From contig OX387185.1 of NCBI GenBank assembly GCA_947561395.2, positions 25,053,866 through 25,117,865 of the forward strand: a stretch of 64,000 bases of DNA, in the 5' to 3' direction. A program made the position numbers and the translations under genes. The notes under the pieces are model-generated. The model was given only the letters and a program-made list of their open reading frames with translations. It had not been told where the DNA came from and ran no database searches. Position 1 is the stretch's first letter. Each line of letters opens with the position of its first letter. The stretch is from Buxus sempervirens (lineage: Eukaryota > Streptophyta > Magnoliopsida > Buxales > Buxaceae). This document shows, in pieces, positions 53,301 to 60,546 of this stretch.

Positions 53301-54131
53301 TACATAATTAAGATCGAACTTTGTCCATTAATAATGTGAAGCACGATTTTAGCTTAAATCCCATAATAATTAAAACCCAGAAAATAAATTAAGGCTCCCA
53401 CCTCAATTAAACAATTCAAAATCAAAATTATGGTTTCAAATTTCCCACGTTTCCATTACATCGATCCTTCCCATATTTTGAAGTTTTTATGAACAATTTT
53501 CAATTTAGAAAATTCATAAAGAATTGTAACTTCTCCCAAATTTCCCTCAAAATTAAAATCTAAAATGCATGCTCAAGAGAACCTTTTCAGTTCAATTCAA
53601 ATGAAATTTTTTTATGATACGTATAAATTCCTACCTTCCTGCCCTGTAGATGTATACCCCTCGATTTCCCTTCCCGACCATCTGAGCCCTCGTCCTGAAG
53701 AAAAATCTCGCGGACTCCAACGCGCATCGCATCAACGCTGTGTCCTCACTCCCCAGTTCAATCACTGCCGCATTGTGCCTCATCAGCGAACCGTACAAGG
53801 CCTCCACCGACCGAACATAGATCGTTCCCGGTGCTCCGTCATAAGGAACGATATCGGAGAGTCGGACTCTGGCGAGCGGTGACACAGCAACGAGTGTCTC
53901 TCCGGGCGGATTTGCGGAGGCAATCGGCTCCGGCCCGATCACACGATCGGTTTGTGTCCGACGATGCGAAGCCGCCGTCGAAGTCGATGCAGGGACAGAA
54001 AGCAAACCGAGAGAGAGCGAAGAAGGCGGATGCTGCAGCTGCATAGAGGAAGAAGAGGGAGGGTTGTTGGAGGGAGGCACCGTTAATGGAGTCGGAGCCA
54101 TGGCAGATATCGGCATTGCTATTACAAGCAT
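8320..54131 (-). CDS. PUB62: U-box domain-containing protein 62-like E3 ubiquitin ligase, 12 coding exons over 45.8 kb
   Basis: Exons in gene order: 54131-53635, 48132-48016, 47907-47715, 47475-47309, 47171-46997, 40951-40890, 39480-39399, 24454-24397, 24269-24145, 22899-22807, 22710-22640, 8443-8320. Total 1,764 nt, 587 aa, with GT/AG borders and matching phases at every junction. Residues 1-60 are Pro/Ser-rich and about 88-340 form the conserved N-terminal region of this family. The U-box/RING-like fold spans about 405-465, with SCGHSFGG in exon 7 and [18 protein letters not shown] in exon 8, followed by the basic [20 protein letters not shown] stretch. The family's C-terminal domain ([20 protein letters not shown] to LQYRSL) fills exons 10-12. 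The first ATG was chosen because a TGA lies in frame two codons upstream. U-box proteins pass ubiquitin from an E2 to substrates; the target here is unknown. The family match is from memory of plant PUB62-like proteins, not a search. Confidence 0.92.
9037..9386. mobile_element. hAT-type MITE
   Basis: The ends are CAAGGTTTGCTGTTTTGG and, on the other strand, CAGTGTTTACAGTTTAAA. An exact 8-bp duplication, ctaataat, occurs at 9026-9033 and 9387-9394, with three extra bases before the left end. Both ends resemble the two unequal ends of the hAT element at 12498-17546. It has no coding capacity and lies in intron 11 of the U-box gene. Confidence 0.7.
10050..10103. repeat. (GA)n microsatellite
   Basis: An uninterrupted run of about 27 GA units in intron 11. 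Confidence 0.95.
11002..12223. mobile_element. PIF/Harbinger-like non-autonomous element inserted in the RTE LINE
   Basis: The 12-bp ends GGTGGCGTTTGG and (other strand) GGGTGCTTTTGG match at 9 of 12 positions. They are flanked by TAA at 10999-11001 and 12224-12226, the 3-bp target typical of PIF/Harbinger. Removing it rejoins the LINE frame (LVTF.KSGSNQ region). The interior holds tandem copies of 'cctgtaaatggag' near 11820-11945 and no recognisable transposase. The 122-aa open frame inside shows no family features. Confidence 0.75.
12967..13280. repeat. Inverted-ended AT-rich insert in the hAT element
   Basis: The left end TGTAACAACACCCGATCTAT is mirrored at the right by (other strand) TGTGGACACCCGATCTAT. 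The left end also folds on itself: AACAACACCC/GGGTGTTGTT. No target duplication was found. It could be a small LTR-type remnant or a MITE. Confidence 0.45.
13546..16930 (+). pseudogene. Degenerate hAT transposase gene (BED finger, DUF659, dimerisation domain)
   Basis: The domains appear in the order expected for a hAT transposase. A BED zinc finger ([20 protein letters not shown]) is at 13546-13893. The DUF659-type core is at 14285-14938 ([20 protein letters not shown]). Further segments are at about 15345-15475 and 15555-15640. The C-terminal dimerisation domain is near 15780-15940 ([18 protein letters not shown]). After this comes an acidic and Tyr/Pro-rich tail with [10 protein letters not shown] near 16760. 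Gaps near 15220-15340 and 15460-15550 look like introns. Stops at several points, including before [13 protein letters not shown], and frame changes show it is no longer coding. Confidence 0.8.
18111..18692 (+). repeat. Tandem duplication inside the LINE reverse transcriptase
   Basis: Two units of about 291 bp each (18111-18401 and 18402-18692) both encode the same reverse-transcriptase stretch ([17 protein letters not shown] and [17 protein letters not shown]). They have diverged by scattered substitutions. Confidence 0.8.
19859..20640 (-). mobile_element. RTE LINE 3' fragment, tail-to-tail with the previous copy
   Basis: The minus strand carries the RTE 3' end (GCCGACCCCAATTTGGTGGG) at 19890-19910. 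Upstream of it is the C-terminal coding motif [20 protein letters not shown] (about 20270-20375), equivalent to the usual 'MLYGTECW...MRMLRW' region. It is truncated and non-coding. Confidence 0.7.
21168..21215 (+). mobile_element. RTE LINE 3' tail fragment
   Basis: GCCGACACCACTTTGGTGGG followed by ctgatgatgact, the same 3' end as the RTE copies upstream. A (cata)n tract follows at about 21256-21288. Confidence 0.6.
21444..21760. repeat. Pyrimidine-rich repeat, copy 1
   Basis: Long CT-rich tract ending near a 'cacggcacac' motif. A similar arrangement occurs at 50395-50760. The open frames across it are compositional artefacts (Ser/Pro/Leu only). Confidence 0.4.
22369..22538 (-). mobile_element. 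Au-like SINE
   Basis: The minus strand starts GAGGGCGAGCCTTTGCGCAG and has the polymerase III B box GGTTCGAGCC, then a 3' T-rich end (gggctagccctttttt region). The flanks are 19-bp target duplications, atatacgtataaacacata (22350-22368) and atatacatataaacacata (22539-22557), matching at 18 of 19. It sits about 100 bp downstream of exon 11 in the sense orientation of the U-box gene. Confidence 0.85.
22640..22710 (-). CDS. PUB62: PUB62-like exon 11
   Basis: 71 nt. Encodes [23 protein letters not shown] plus TG, with donor GTGAGC. The following intron is 14.2 kb. Confidence 0.88.
22807..22899 (-). CDS. PUB62: PUB62-like exon 10
   Basis: 93 nt, 31 codons. Encodes [17 protein letters not shown] then [14 protein letters not shown]. 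The flanks are ACTCAG and GTGAAT. Confidence 0.88.
22900..24144. other. PUB62: Intron 9 of the U-box gene
   Basis: 1,245 bp. It holds a small MITE (23267-23385), an (aaag)n tract near 23145 and two related stretches of about 150 bp (23400-23570 and 23575-23740) sharing 'gttgatcatgtcatttgctgcaa'-type sequence in shorter blocks. No exon is seen. Confidence 0.6.
23267..23385. mobile_element. Small MITE, 'CATGGTTTTA' family, copy 1
   Basis: The ends CATGGTTTTAGATATCC and (other strand) CATGGTTTTAAATATTG enclose about 119 bp with repeated atatatc words. It is the same family as 38015-38192. The target duplication is unclear. Confidence 0.55.
24145..24269 (-). CDS. PUB62: PUB62-like exon 9
   Basis: 125 nt. 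A+CT gives Thr, then [20 protein letters not shown] and on to DSLKRLNR. It ends AGG|GTACAT in phase 0. Confidence 0.9.
24397..24454 (-). CDS. PUB62: PUB62-like exon 8 (second half of U-box)
   Basis: 58 nt. TTGCAG|TCAAGATG encodes [19 protein letters not shown] plus one base. The donor GTATGC is weaker than its neighbours but keeps the frame. It lies 14.9 kb downstream of exon 7. Confidence 0.88.
25420..25814. mobile_element. MITE with GATGGCAACGGTTCGG ends
   Basis: Inverted ends share GATGGCAACGGTTCGGTT. An exact 9-bp duplication, aagcctatt, lies at 25411-25419 and 25815-25823, a length usual for Mutator-like elements. The interior is made of many 'ggttttggttt/aaaccaa' words. It lies in intron 7. 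Confidence 0.75.
25909..26056. mobile_element. Small hAT-like MITE
   Basis: It begins CTAGGTTTTAAGTATCG and ends TTTAAACCTTG, enclosing repeated 'gtatcg/cgatac' words. Flanking 8-mers caccagaa and cacagaag agree only partly. Confidence 0.5.
26057..28139. other. Part of intron 7, no gene seen
   Basis: AT-rich sequence without a recognisable coding exon or repeat family. Open frames are short and lack family features. Confidence 0.4.
28140..28640 (+). mobile_element. Eroded L1-type LINE 3' end
   Basis: The plus strand reads [15 protein letters not shown], like the end of the RNase H domain of plant L1 elements, near 28300-28350, followed by a T-rich L1-style 3' UTR. It is heavily decayed. Confidence 0.4.
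29128..29323. mobile_element. hAT-type MITE, 196 bp
   Basis: The ends CATGGTTTACAATTCCGGCA and (other strand) CAAGGTTTTACATTTTGCCA match at about 14 of 21. The flanking 8-mers gttccaat (29120-29127) and gttgcaat (29324-29331) match at 7 of 8. The interior has gaaatc/gattt words. It lies in intron 7. Confidence 0.7.
29849..29962 (+). repeat. Short tandem units in the L1 5' UTR
   Basis: About eight imperfect units built on cgactgga(g/a)(c/t)gaa with spacer words 'gcgtcgg', directly upstream of ORF1. Confidence 0.7.
29998..32834 (+). pseudogene. L1 ORF1 (nucleic-acid chaperone-type protein), broken
   Basis: Most segments keep one frame, with in-frame stops after GGGRRQ (about 30200) and RPKQNSG (about 30833) and at about 31292. 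The frame changes around 31294-31555, and a further shift comes before the last segment. A DUF4283-like patch with [18 protein letters not shown] is seen near 31105-31160, as in plant L1 ORF1. The last segment ends TAA at 32832-32834, overlapping the ORF2 ATG by one base. Confidence 0.75.
32834..36987 (+). pseudogene. L1 ORF2 (endonuclease, reverse transcriptase, zinc-binding region, RNase H), broken
   Basis: It starts MKIIS at ATG 32834. Domains in order: an apurinic-type endonuclease ([22 protein letters not shown] near 33510); a reverse transcriptase ([42 protein letters not shown] near 34900); a zinc-binding region ([18 protein letters not shown] near 36120-36175); and a C-terminal RNase H ([42 protein letters not shown]). 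About five breaks are visible: two early stops before 32945, a frame change near 34760, a stop directly before FADD, and a slip at the T run near 35655. The RNase H domain is typical of many plant L1s. Confidence 0.9.
37093..38014. other. Part of intron 7, no gene seen
   Basis: AT-rich, and no recognisable exon, repeat family or RNA gene. Confidence 0.4.
38015..38192. mobile_element. Small MITE, 'CATGGTTTTA' family, copy 2
   Basis: CATGGTTCTAATATCCATAT at the left and atatttaaaaccac at the right, with the same atatatc-rich interior as 23267-23385. The right edge is approximate. Confidence 0.5.
38826..39274. mobile_element. Mutator-like MITE
   Basis: Inverted ends share GGGAAAATTA and, further in, ATAAAAACAGT. 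The flanking 9-mers ttaaaattt (38817-38825) and ttaagattt (39275-39283) match at 8 of 9. The middle carries 3-4 tandem units of 'ggacacaagcgcat..tacgt' (38990-39110). It ends 125 bp from exon 7 of the U-box gene. Confidence 0.7.
39399..39480 (-). CDS. PUB62: PUB62-like exon 7 (first half of U-box)
   Basis: 82 nt. TC+T gives Ser, then [20 protein letters not shown] and LRKVLEM. The donor is GTAAGC. Confidence 0.9.
39481..40889. other. PUB62: Intron 6 of the U-box gene
   Basis: 1,409 bp, AT-rich. It contains an alternating purine-pyrimidine tract at 40676-40737. No other element was recognised. Confidence 0.6.
40676..40737. repeat. Alternating TA/TG/CG tract
   Basis: About 60 bp of nearly strict purine-pyrimidine alternation, moving from (ta)n through (tg)n to (cg)n blocks. 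Confidence 0.9.
40890..40951 (-). CDS. PUB62: PUB62-like exon 6
   Basis: 62 nt. TTACAG|GAAGCTCG encodes [20 protein letters not shown] plus TC, with donor GTAAGT. It was located by predicting the missing family segment. Confidence 0.88.
42570..43400 (+). mobile_element. Ty3/gypsy polyprotein fossil fragment
   Basis: The plus strand shows weak but ordered family motifs: a reverse-transcriptase patch ([10 protein letters not shown] near 42605-42640), a later patch like LASFHRGF (near 42940), and an integrase-region patch with TCQ and FSKMTHFI near 43210-43400. It is heavily decayed with many breaks and large losses, and no LTRs are recognised. It is old. Confidence 0.6.
44972..45837. mobile_element. 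L1 insertion with inverted 5' part (twin-priming structure)
   Basis: The left, larger part reads L1 ORF2 C-terminal coding on the minus strand (45045-45762: zinc-binding region [36 protein letters not shown]). The right end (about 45755-45837) reads an L1 3' UTR on the plus strand, ending ttaccaatcaaaag. The outer flanks are a near-identical target duplication, aaggtaatagaagat (44957-44971) and aaggtaatagagat (45838-45851). A 15-base C run (45417-45431) interrupts the coding part. Confidence 0.75.
46397..46654 (+). mobile_element. tRNA-derived SINE with perfect target duplication
   Basis: 258 bp ending in a 14-base A run, flanked by an exact 16-bp repeat agagtagcaaccaaat (46381-46396 and 46655-46670). 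The head has polymerase III-like boxes: 'tggtaaagcc' near 46417 and 'agttcaaaaccc' near 46452. It lies 343 bp downstream of exon 5 in intron 5, antisense to the gene. Family not identified. Confidence 0.85.
46997..47171 (-). CDS. PUB62: PUB62-like exon 5
   Basis: 175 nt. AG+G gives Arg, then [19 protein letters not shown] and on to CNHSDNTC. The donor is a consensus TGT|GTAAGT. Confidence 0.9.
47309..47475 (-). CDS. PUB62: PUB62-like exon 4
   Basis: 167 nt. Follows TGTAG and encodes [19 protein letters not shown] onwards, ending GGA AG|GTTGAT. Confidence 0.9.
47715..47907 (-). CDS. PUB62: PUB62-like exon 3
   Basis: 193 nt. GA+T gives Asp, then [15 protein letters not shown]. It ends at TTCAG|GTATCC in phase 0. 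Confidence 0.9.
48016..48132 (-). CDS. PUB62: PUB62-like exon 2
   Basis: 117 nt. The acceptor GCAG|GG restores AG+G (Arg), then [20 protein letters not shown]. The donor is GA|GTAAGG. Confidence 0.9.
48870..49510. repeat. AT-rich repeat-like block
   Basis: 'gaatctagaatctagaatc' words at the left and 'gattatagaatc' words at the right surround about 300 bp of nearly pure A/T (49010-49330). The right part has 'caacgccc' twice, as at the ends of some plant MITEs. Boundaries and family are uncertain. Confidence 0.35.
49883..50299 (+). mobile_element. 417-bp insert with 15-bp direct repeats and (TA)n tail, family unknown
   Basis: An exact 15-bp repeat atcaaaggacttctt flanks the insert (49868-49882 and 50300-50314). 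It contains 'gttcaataaaact' near 49997 and ends in a (ta)n run. The layout fits a non-LTR retroposon or retroposed transcript with a simple tail. Confidence 0.55.
50395..50760. repeat. Pyrimidine-rich repeat, copy 2
   Basis: CT-rich tract followed by 'cacggcacac', as in copy 1 at 21444-21760. No coding value. Confidence 0.4.
51945..52390 (-). mobile_element. RTE-related LINE 3' fragment
   Basis: The left edge 'gccttgtcccaactaggttg' is the complement of an RTE/retroposon 3' end. Sequence upstream on the minus strand resembles, weakly, the decayed RTE copy at 19859-20640. Confidence 0.4.
52630..52990 (+). mobile_element. Two copies of an L1-type 3' tail flanking a G run
   Basis: About 125 bp is repeated at 52645-52745 and 52855-52955 (both contain 'aggtacacaatctgtgtacc' and end 'gattaccgatcaaaa'). 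Between them is a 22-base G run (52803-52824) followed by (cg)n. Confidence 0.6.
53635..54131 (-). CDS. PUB62: PUB62-like exon 1 (start codon)
   Basis: 497 nt, residues 1-165 plus two bases. It starts [11 protein letters not shown] and ends GVYIYRAG + AG|GTAGGA. Alternative in-frame ATGs lie 5 and 10 codons downstream. Confidence 0.9.
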
Positions 54132-55564
54132 CGATCATTCTTTAGTTTCTAGGGTTTCAAGAGAAACATTCTGTAACTGAAGAAATTAGAAAGTCGAGCA
54201 TGAGAAGCCACTGAACGTGTTAGGCTTCAAGAAATTAGAAAGATTTCGCTCGATCATGTTAGGGTCTGCAAGGTTCAAAGAGACTGTTAGGGTTCTTGGC
54301 CTTGGGTTTCGAGGTTTAGTGGCAAATCTCAAGAAATTCTGCAACTGAAATCGAACTTTTTTCAGGTTTGATTTGATTTTCTTGCTTTGTTTAATTTCAC
54401 TGTAATATCTACGTGGATAAAAGAAATGTCCTATTGCAAAAGATCTATTAACGCATGATGCTGCATAACATATATTTGAGGAAATGAATGTAGGATTTCA
54501 TATTGAAAACTTCTGTCTATAATAAATAATAATAAATAAATAAAACTCTAAAAGAGGGTTCAGGTCGTTTTGTCTCTCACATTTGATTTGGAAAAACTAC
54601 ATTCCCTAATAACAACAAGTAAAAATAAGAGCTATTTTACTAACTTTTTGTCTCTCACATTTTGATTTGTCGAAACTAACCTCCCTAACAACAGCCAATT
54701 TACTAACGTTCTCGACAAGCTTTTGGTTTACTTGCATATTTAGGCTATTGCCGCTTTTGCAATCGGTGCACATAGGTAATGATTAATGTCTACCATCTTC
54801 TCTCCCCTCTCCCCTATCTCTCTCTAGCCCTATCTCGTGCTCTCACCTCTCTCTTTTGGTAGTGATATATAAAAATTGTTGCTGTAAGCATCTCATTTTT
54901 GCACCCCCTCTAAAAAGGCAGAAATGAAAACCCTAAAAGACAGGTCAAACCCTAAAGAACAAAATTGGACTTCCTAATTAAGTTAGAATAGATTCCACAC
55001 CCTAACCAAATGGATAAGAAATCCTGACATGATTCCAACGCAACTGAATTTGCGTGAATCGGAATCCAGATGAAAAAAAGGGAGCAAAACAGTAAAAGGG
55101 CAGTAAAATGCAGATAAACTGGGCACGTGGCAAGACCTGACAAGTGACAAACTAAAGCACTAAAAGACAAAACATAAAATCAGATCAAATCGTATCTGAT
55201 CAAGTCTAATCAAGGTCAAATCAAGTTTTAATCAGTATAAAATCAAATCTTAAGAAATATGATCCAACCGTATGGTATATACAATTAGGCCAAAAAATGT
55301 ATAGTCTATACGGTTGGAATGATTCTTTGATGATTGCAGATTTGTCAGATATTTGTCAAAAGATCTGGTCAAAACCGTATCCTATATACGATTATGCCTT
55401 ATTTGATCTAACTTGATTAGATTTAAATAAGGTGAAAATGACAAGACCACATTTCCAATACGATTTTGGAAGATTTGATCAAAATCTTATCCTCTGCGCA
55501 GATTTGCCATGTAAACGAATTTGATTATTGCTAAAAAGACATATAAAACCATATAAAGTATACG
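54132..55564. other. Upstream region of the U-box gene, no gene seen
   Basis: The proximal 250 bp should hold the promoter and 5' UTR; no clear TATA box was found. Further out are a CT-rich tract (54795-54860) and AT-rich sequence with 'ccaaccgtat/atacggttgg' inverted words near 55263-55315. Confidence 0.4.
54150..54157 (-). promoter_or_regulatory. Telo-box-like motif in the U-box gene leader
   Basis: AAACCCTA on the minus strand, about 20 bases upstream of the start codon. Telo-box motifs are common near starts of plant housekeeping genes. Function here is inferred only. Confidence 0.35.
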
Positions 55565-57017
55565 TGTAACGCCCCGAATCCAGGTTTACTTGCCTAAACC
55601 CCGAGGTGTTAGTATTTTTTTAACCAAAACTAACTAAAAACTCAAGAGATTTTAAACCTTTTATTTATAGCAAAACTAAAACATAAAATAAGAATCAATT
55701 CTCTTTCAATTACACATTGGATTGCAAGATCATCTACTATTTTACTAACTAAAATTTACAAGCCAAAATACTATTTACAATCTTTAATTTAAATTCTGGA
55801 TCAACACTATATTCTACCCCTTTTAATGCACTACCCAAATTTGGACATCCTCTCTAAGAATACCTTAAAAATGGGGAAAACTGGAGTGGAATATAATTCT
55901 CAACAAGTAGCAATATGCATGCTATAAAACAGTCCATAATTTTATAAATCAAGTAATGAGGTATACGATTAAACCAAATCAATAATAATTAATAATAATG
56001 ATAATGCATAGATCATAACAATCAGCAAACCACACATGTGACATCACAAGACTAATAGAATCGTAAACAGAGTTACTATAGACATGTGCCTATATGCCAC
56101 CTAACCGATTTACAAGCGGGCCAGCCGATACCGGTCAGGCTCTTTAACGCAATACGGAAGTACTCAACCGATACCGGAGTAAGTTGGCATGTAAAGTCCA
56201 ACTAATCCCAGAGTGGATAACGTAACAACCGACTAATTTAGGAGCGATACGATCCTCAAAAAGATGGAATCCTTATGGCATAGAATAAGAACTCCATAAA
56301 ACAATTCCATTTACTAGCTACTCTATGAATTCATTAAGAGTTAAGCCTGCTAGACACAACTCACAAACAAAAATATTTAATAACTTATTCATAAATGCAA
56401 TCAATACTAAATAAAAAGGCATATAACACCATGAAATAGCACATTTTTTCCACCGAGTATACAGATTGAAGAAGTATCCCGTTGAGTACACGGACCGAGG
56501 ATATAAGGCATATACCATAAAATAACCGCATATGTGAAGTCACATACGTGATAAAACAATACCCACATATATGGAGAAATATACATGTCATGATCAAACC
56601 TCCATACGAGGAGACACCAACGTATCGAATCATATAATAACAATTATCACCAAAATCTCGGTTGAAATCCAACAAATATATAAAATAACCAAAATCAGGT
56701 TTTAAATAGAGTTCTAGGTCTTTAAACAAGATAAGTATAAAAGCATGTCCAATTCTTTAGTCAAAGGTTCACAATATGATTTATCAATGTAGGCATCCTT
56801 AAATCATCCTTCTTTAATTATTAGAAAAGTTAGTAATTCACTTTAATGAGTCTTACTCCAATCCTATACCTTGGTCAAAACTTATCTTGTTAATTCATTC
56901 AATAATGTCCAAGTTTCCTCATTAATAACCTAAGATGTTAAAACTTAATAACATTGCTATTTAATCCTTACAGAGGGTAATTTAGATCTGTAGTGAAGTT
57001 TAGGAATATGTTTTATT
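55565..57017 (-). mobile_element. Ty3-type LTR fragment, minus orientation
   Basis: On the minus strand it ends GGATTCGGGGCGTTACA and matches, block by block, the 3' half of the solo LTR at 57480-60546 (for example 'atgcatattgctacttgttg' against 60230-60250). The upstream end is lost at the copia junction near 57017-57031. It is non-coding; the 114-aa open frame inside is LTR sequence. Confidence 0.65.
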
Positions 57018-57479
57018 AAAATAGTCTAACAATCCCCCTCTTATTTTAATAAAAATAGAAAAACTGAAATACAAAAGAGAAATTGAAATACTGGGCAAAA
57101 CAAGAATAACTTGCATAATAGTGGTGACAATGTCTTGAACCTCTACTTAGTGTAATTATATCTCTTATATAAAAAACAATGGTGAACAAAGTCTTGAACA
57201 AAGTTTTTTGGATATACAAAATTTATAGCTACACAAAATATTCACTGGTGTCTACATATGCTCTCAAGCCAACACATTACTGCCTTGCGCTTAATCTCAG
57301 ATTCATAAGTGTTCCTAGAGAGTAAGCCCCCATTCTCAGAGGAAGCGGCCTCACTTCCATACACTTACATAGGTGAGACTACCAAGGATACTCCTGTAGC
57401 TAAACATCCCACTTATAAGAGTTATAGTACTCATTAAGAGTTTAATACTCATCCTTTAACCTCGCTACAGGACCATGCA
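57018..57479 (-). mobile_element. Ty1/copia remnant, 3' non-coding part
   Basis: The minus strand has a polypurine tract (aataagagggggat) directly before TGTTAGAC near 57031, the layout at the start of a copia 3' LTR. It continues beyond the solo LTR at 60547-61575. Confidence 0.5.
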
Positions 57480-60400
57480 TGTAAAATCCTGAATTTTTGG
57501 AAAATAATTAAGGCATAAATAAATAAGAGACAATAGGGGCGTGAATAAATTGGAAATAGAAGAGGAGAAAATTAGATGATTGATAATAAATAAGAAATAA
57601 GAAAAATAAAGTAAATAAAATAATAATAATGATAAAAATATATATTTAATAAATTAAAGTGTTAGAGAATTAAAAATAAGTAATATTATAAAGTTAAGGA
57701 ATTAAAATGAGAATTTTAAAAAGAAAATTTAGTTAGGGAAAGAAAAGGGTAATTTAGTAATTTTAATGTGCCAAATAATATATTAAGATAATAAATTGAG
57801 AATAATTTAATTAGATCCAAATTGGGTTAGATTTGAGTCTAATTTAAATTATTTAAGATTTAAAAGTAGGAAAAATGGCTTATTGGTAATTATGGTTAAT
57901 TATAAAGTTAAGGAATTAAAATGAGAATTTTAAAAAGAAAATTTATTTAGGGAAAGAAAAGGGCAATTTAGTAATTTTAATGTGTCAAACAATATATTAA
58001 GATAATAAATTGAGAAGAATTTAATTAGAACCAAATTGGGTTAGATTAATTTAAATTATTTAAGCTTAAAAGGAAGGAAAAATAGCTTATTGGTAATTAT
58101 GGTTAATTAGGGTCCTTAATTTGTGAAATATGTAACTTAATGAGGTGTTTAAGTAGTGTCTAAAAAAAGGTATTAAAATATGCACGAATTTTTTATTAAA
58201 TTAGGAGTTTTAATGAAAATAGAAATAAGGAATTAGAAACTAGAAATAAGTAGTAAGAGTTGTAATGAAATAGGAAAGTGAGTGGGATTAGTAGGAATCC
58301 TAATTAGAAAGAATGTAGAGAATTGTAGAATCTATATAAAGGAGTAGAAAATAAAGAGTAGGGTTTTGATCAAAACCACATGTATGGGAGAAAAAAAAAT
58401 AGAAGAGAGAAATCAAAGCTTGGGAGAAAAAGGAAGATGAAAAACAGAAGAGAAGATCCCAAAGACTTGCGGAAACATGGATTTCGTATTAAGGCAAGTA
58501 GCAATCACTTGAAAACTGGAGGAATTGCATGTTTGTTATGATTTCGAATGATTTCTGATGTTTTGATTTAGATAAATCATGTTTTGATGGATTGAATAAT
58601 TTTCCCTGCGAAGTTTCTGTGTTCTTGAAAGAAAATAAGAAAAGTATTGATTTGATTAAGTTTGATCTTTGTAGACACCCATAAATCCGTAATTAATTTG
58701 TGAAAATAGGTTTAGAGTGTTGTAGAGATGATTTAGATTAATTAGAAGCAAATTTAGATCAAATAAAAATCAAAGAAAATTCATAAAGTTCAGAAAAATT
58801 GAGGAAACAGAAAATTTCTAGAATTGGATAAGTGCTCAACAAATCGCTCGAGTGCCCTCTATCAGATTTTGAAATTTGTGGATTTTTAGTCAAAATTAAT
58901 ATTTAATAATTTTTCTAGTAATCTAACTATTGTCACACTTGTATATAGGTTAATTTGAGGTGTAGGAATTGACGGAATTAAATTTGGAATTAATACCATT
59001 AATTTGGAACAATGAATGTAAAGAAGGGCTTAAAAGGACAATGTGGTGGAATTGGTGGACTAGATCTAATTAAATGTAAATTTGGAGTGTAGCCTAAACT
59101 TCAATAAGGACTTGTATGACCCCTTGGAAGTGATAAATAACAAAGATTTCAAGATTTGATACCTTAGGTTCTAAATAAGGAGAATTTGATGGTAAATGAT
59201 ACTTTAACCTATACAGAGTAAAGTTAAGATCTAAGGGATTGGGTAAGCAAGTAACGTAAATTAATAACTTATCAAACACTTAAATAGGTATGATTTAAGT
59301 ATGTCTACATTGATGAAACTTGTTTTGAAGTTTGAATTGTGTTTCGGGTATATCTTCTTCCGATTAGCATGTTTTTGAACTATTAAAGGATTTTCTTGTT
59401 TTAATTCCTTGATTTGAGAAATTTAATTGAACACAGAACTACTTGTGAATAATTACATTTGGAATCATGGATCTGATATTGGAATGGCTGGAAATATTTT
59501 GTGAATCTTGGAGTGGGTGAATATCCTCTTTCACTGGGATTGAGATGAGATGTTATTGTGAATTGGAAAGCTTTGCATATTGAATGACAGACTTATTTGT
59601 AATCAACTTGATAAATGTGTTGAGTGCAAATTGTGTCTAGCGAGCATAGCAGTGTATGAACCTATAGGATAAACTAGATAGTGAAGAGGTATTTACTTTG
59701 TTTGGTTACTCTGACTCCACGATATGTGCTTCCTCTTGCAAGTTAATTTGCATTGGAGGGTCCTCATATACAAATGAGATTCATTTCAGATTTAGTTTGC
59801 TGGTGAGGCTCACGTCAGTAAGGTTATCTTTGTATGTAGTGACAATGCGGCTACCCCCATGATTGTGATTTATTGTGCTACATGCATGGTAGTACGTGCC
59901 AAACTCCATATTTTAAGATTTATGGTGCTAGTATGTGAGTTTCTTGCGCTATAAGGCGATAGCCATACCCCATATTTTGAGATTTAGCTTTGTTGGTATG
60001 GTGGGAACTGTGGTTTACTGGCATTACAATAAGTCATAAAGTGGCATAGTGGAGACTTAGTTACTTTTCAAAGACCTATCTTTCTTCATAAGTCATGTAT
60101 ATCACATGTGTTGTTTTGAGAATGTTTTGCCTTTTTCTCTGGATCTGTATATTATTGAACTGAATTTATTACTATTGATTTGATTTATCGTCATGCCTTA
60201 TGACTGTTCCATAAAATGGACTGATTTCTTGCATGTACATTGCTACTTATTGAGATTTATATCTCACTCCGGCTTTCCTCTATTTTTCAGATATGCTTGG
60301 AGAGATCATCAAGAATGGGGTAGTGTGTACAACGGTAGAATTATGTACATGAACCTGAAATTAATTCAGCTTTAGAGAACCCTTTATTGTAAATTATTTT

Positions 60401-60546
60401 GTTTAAATTGAAATTAATTATGCTATGCTTCCATTTGAACTCTAATATTAATAAAAATTTTAATTTCCCATAAATTTTAGTTTGTTCTAGCCCATTTTCA
60501 CTAACACTTCAGGTTTGGTAAATTGAACTGGATCCGGGGCATTACA
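57480..60546 (+). mobile_element. Solo LTR of a Ty3-type element, 3,067 bp
   Basis: It begins TGTAAAATCCTGAATTTTT, ends GGATCCGGGGCATTACA, and is flanked by the exact 5-bp duplication atgca (57475-57479 and 60547-60551). There is no internal coding region, so it is the product of LTR-LTR recombination. It splits the copia remnant and is therefore younger than it. A 3 kb LTR would fit Del/Tekay-like chromoviruses, but that is a guess. An internal tandem resemblance is seen between 57655-57800 and 57895-58040. Confidence 0.88.

Larger units (their letters stand above)
48133..53634. other. PUB62: Intron 1 of the U-box gene
   Basis: 5,502 bp. It contains an AT-only block (about 49010-49330) inside a repeat-like stretch (48870-49510), a 417-bp insert (49883-50299), a pyrimidine-rich repeat (50395-50760), a poly-T run (51539-51561), an RTE tail (51945-52390) and duplicated LINE tails around a G run (52630-52990). 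No extra exon is seen. Confidence 0.7.

Noticed and set aside
24397-54131. Reading the U-box locus as two or more separate genes
   Set aside because: Exon phases, family order and a single start and stop codon support one gene across the large introns.
56385-56729. 114-aa hydrophobic open frame on the minus strand
   Set aside because: Lies inside an LTR fragment that matches the solo LTR; no coding homology.
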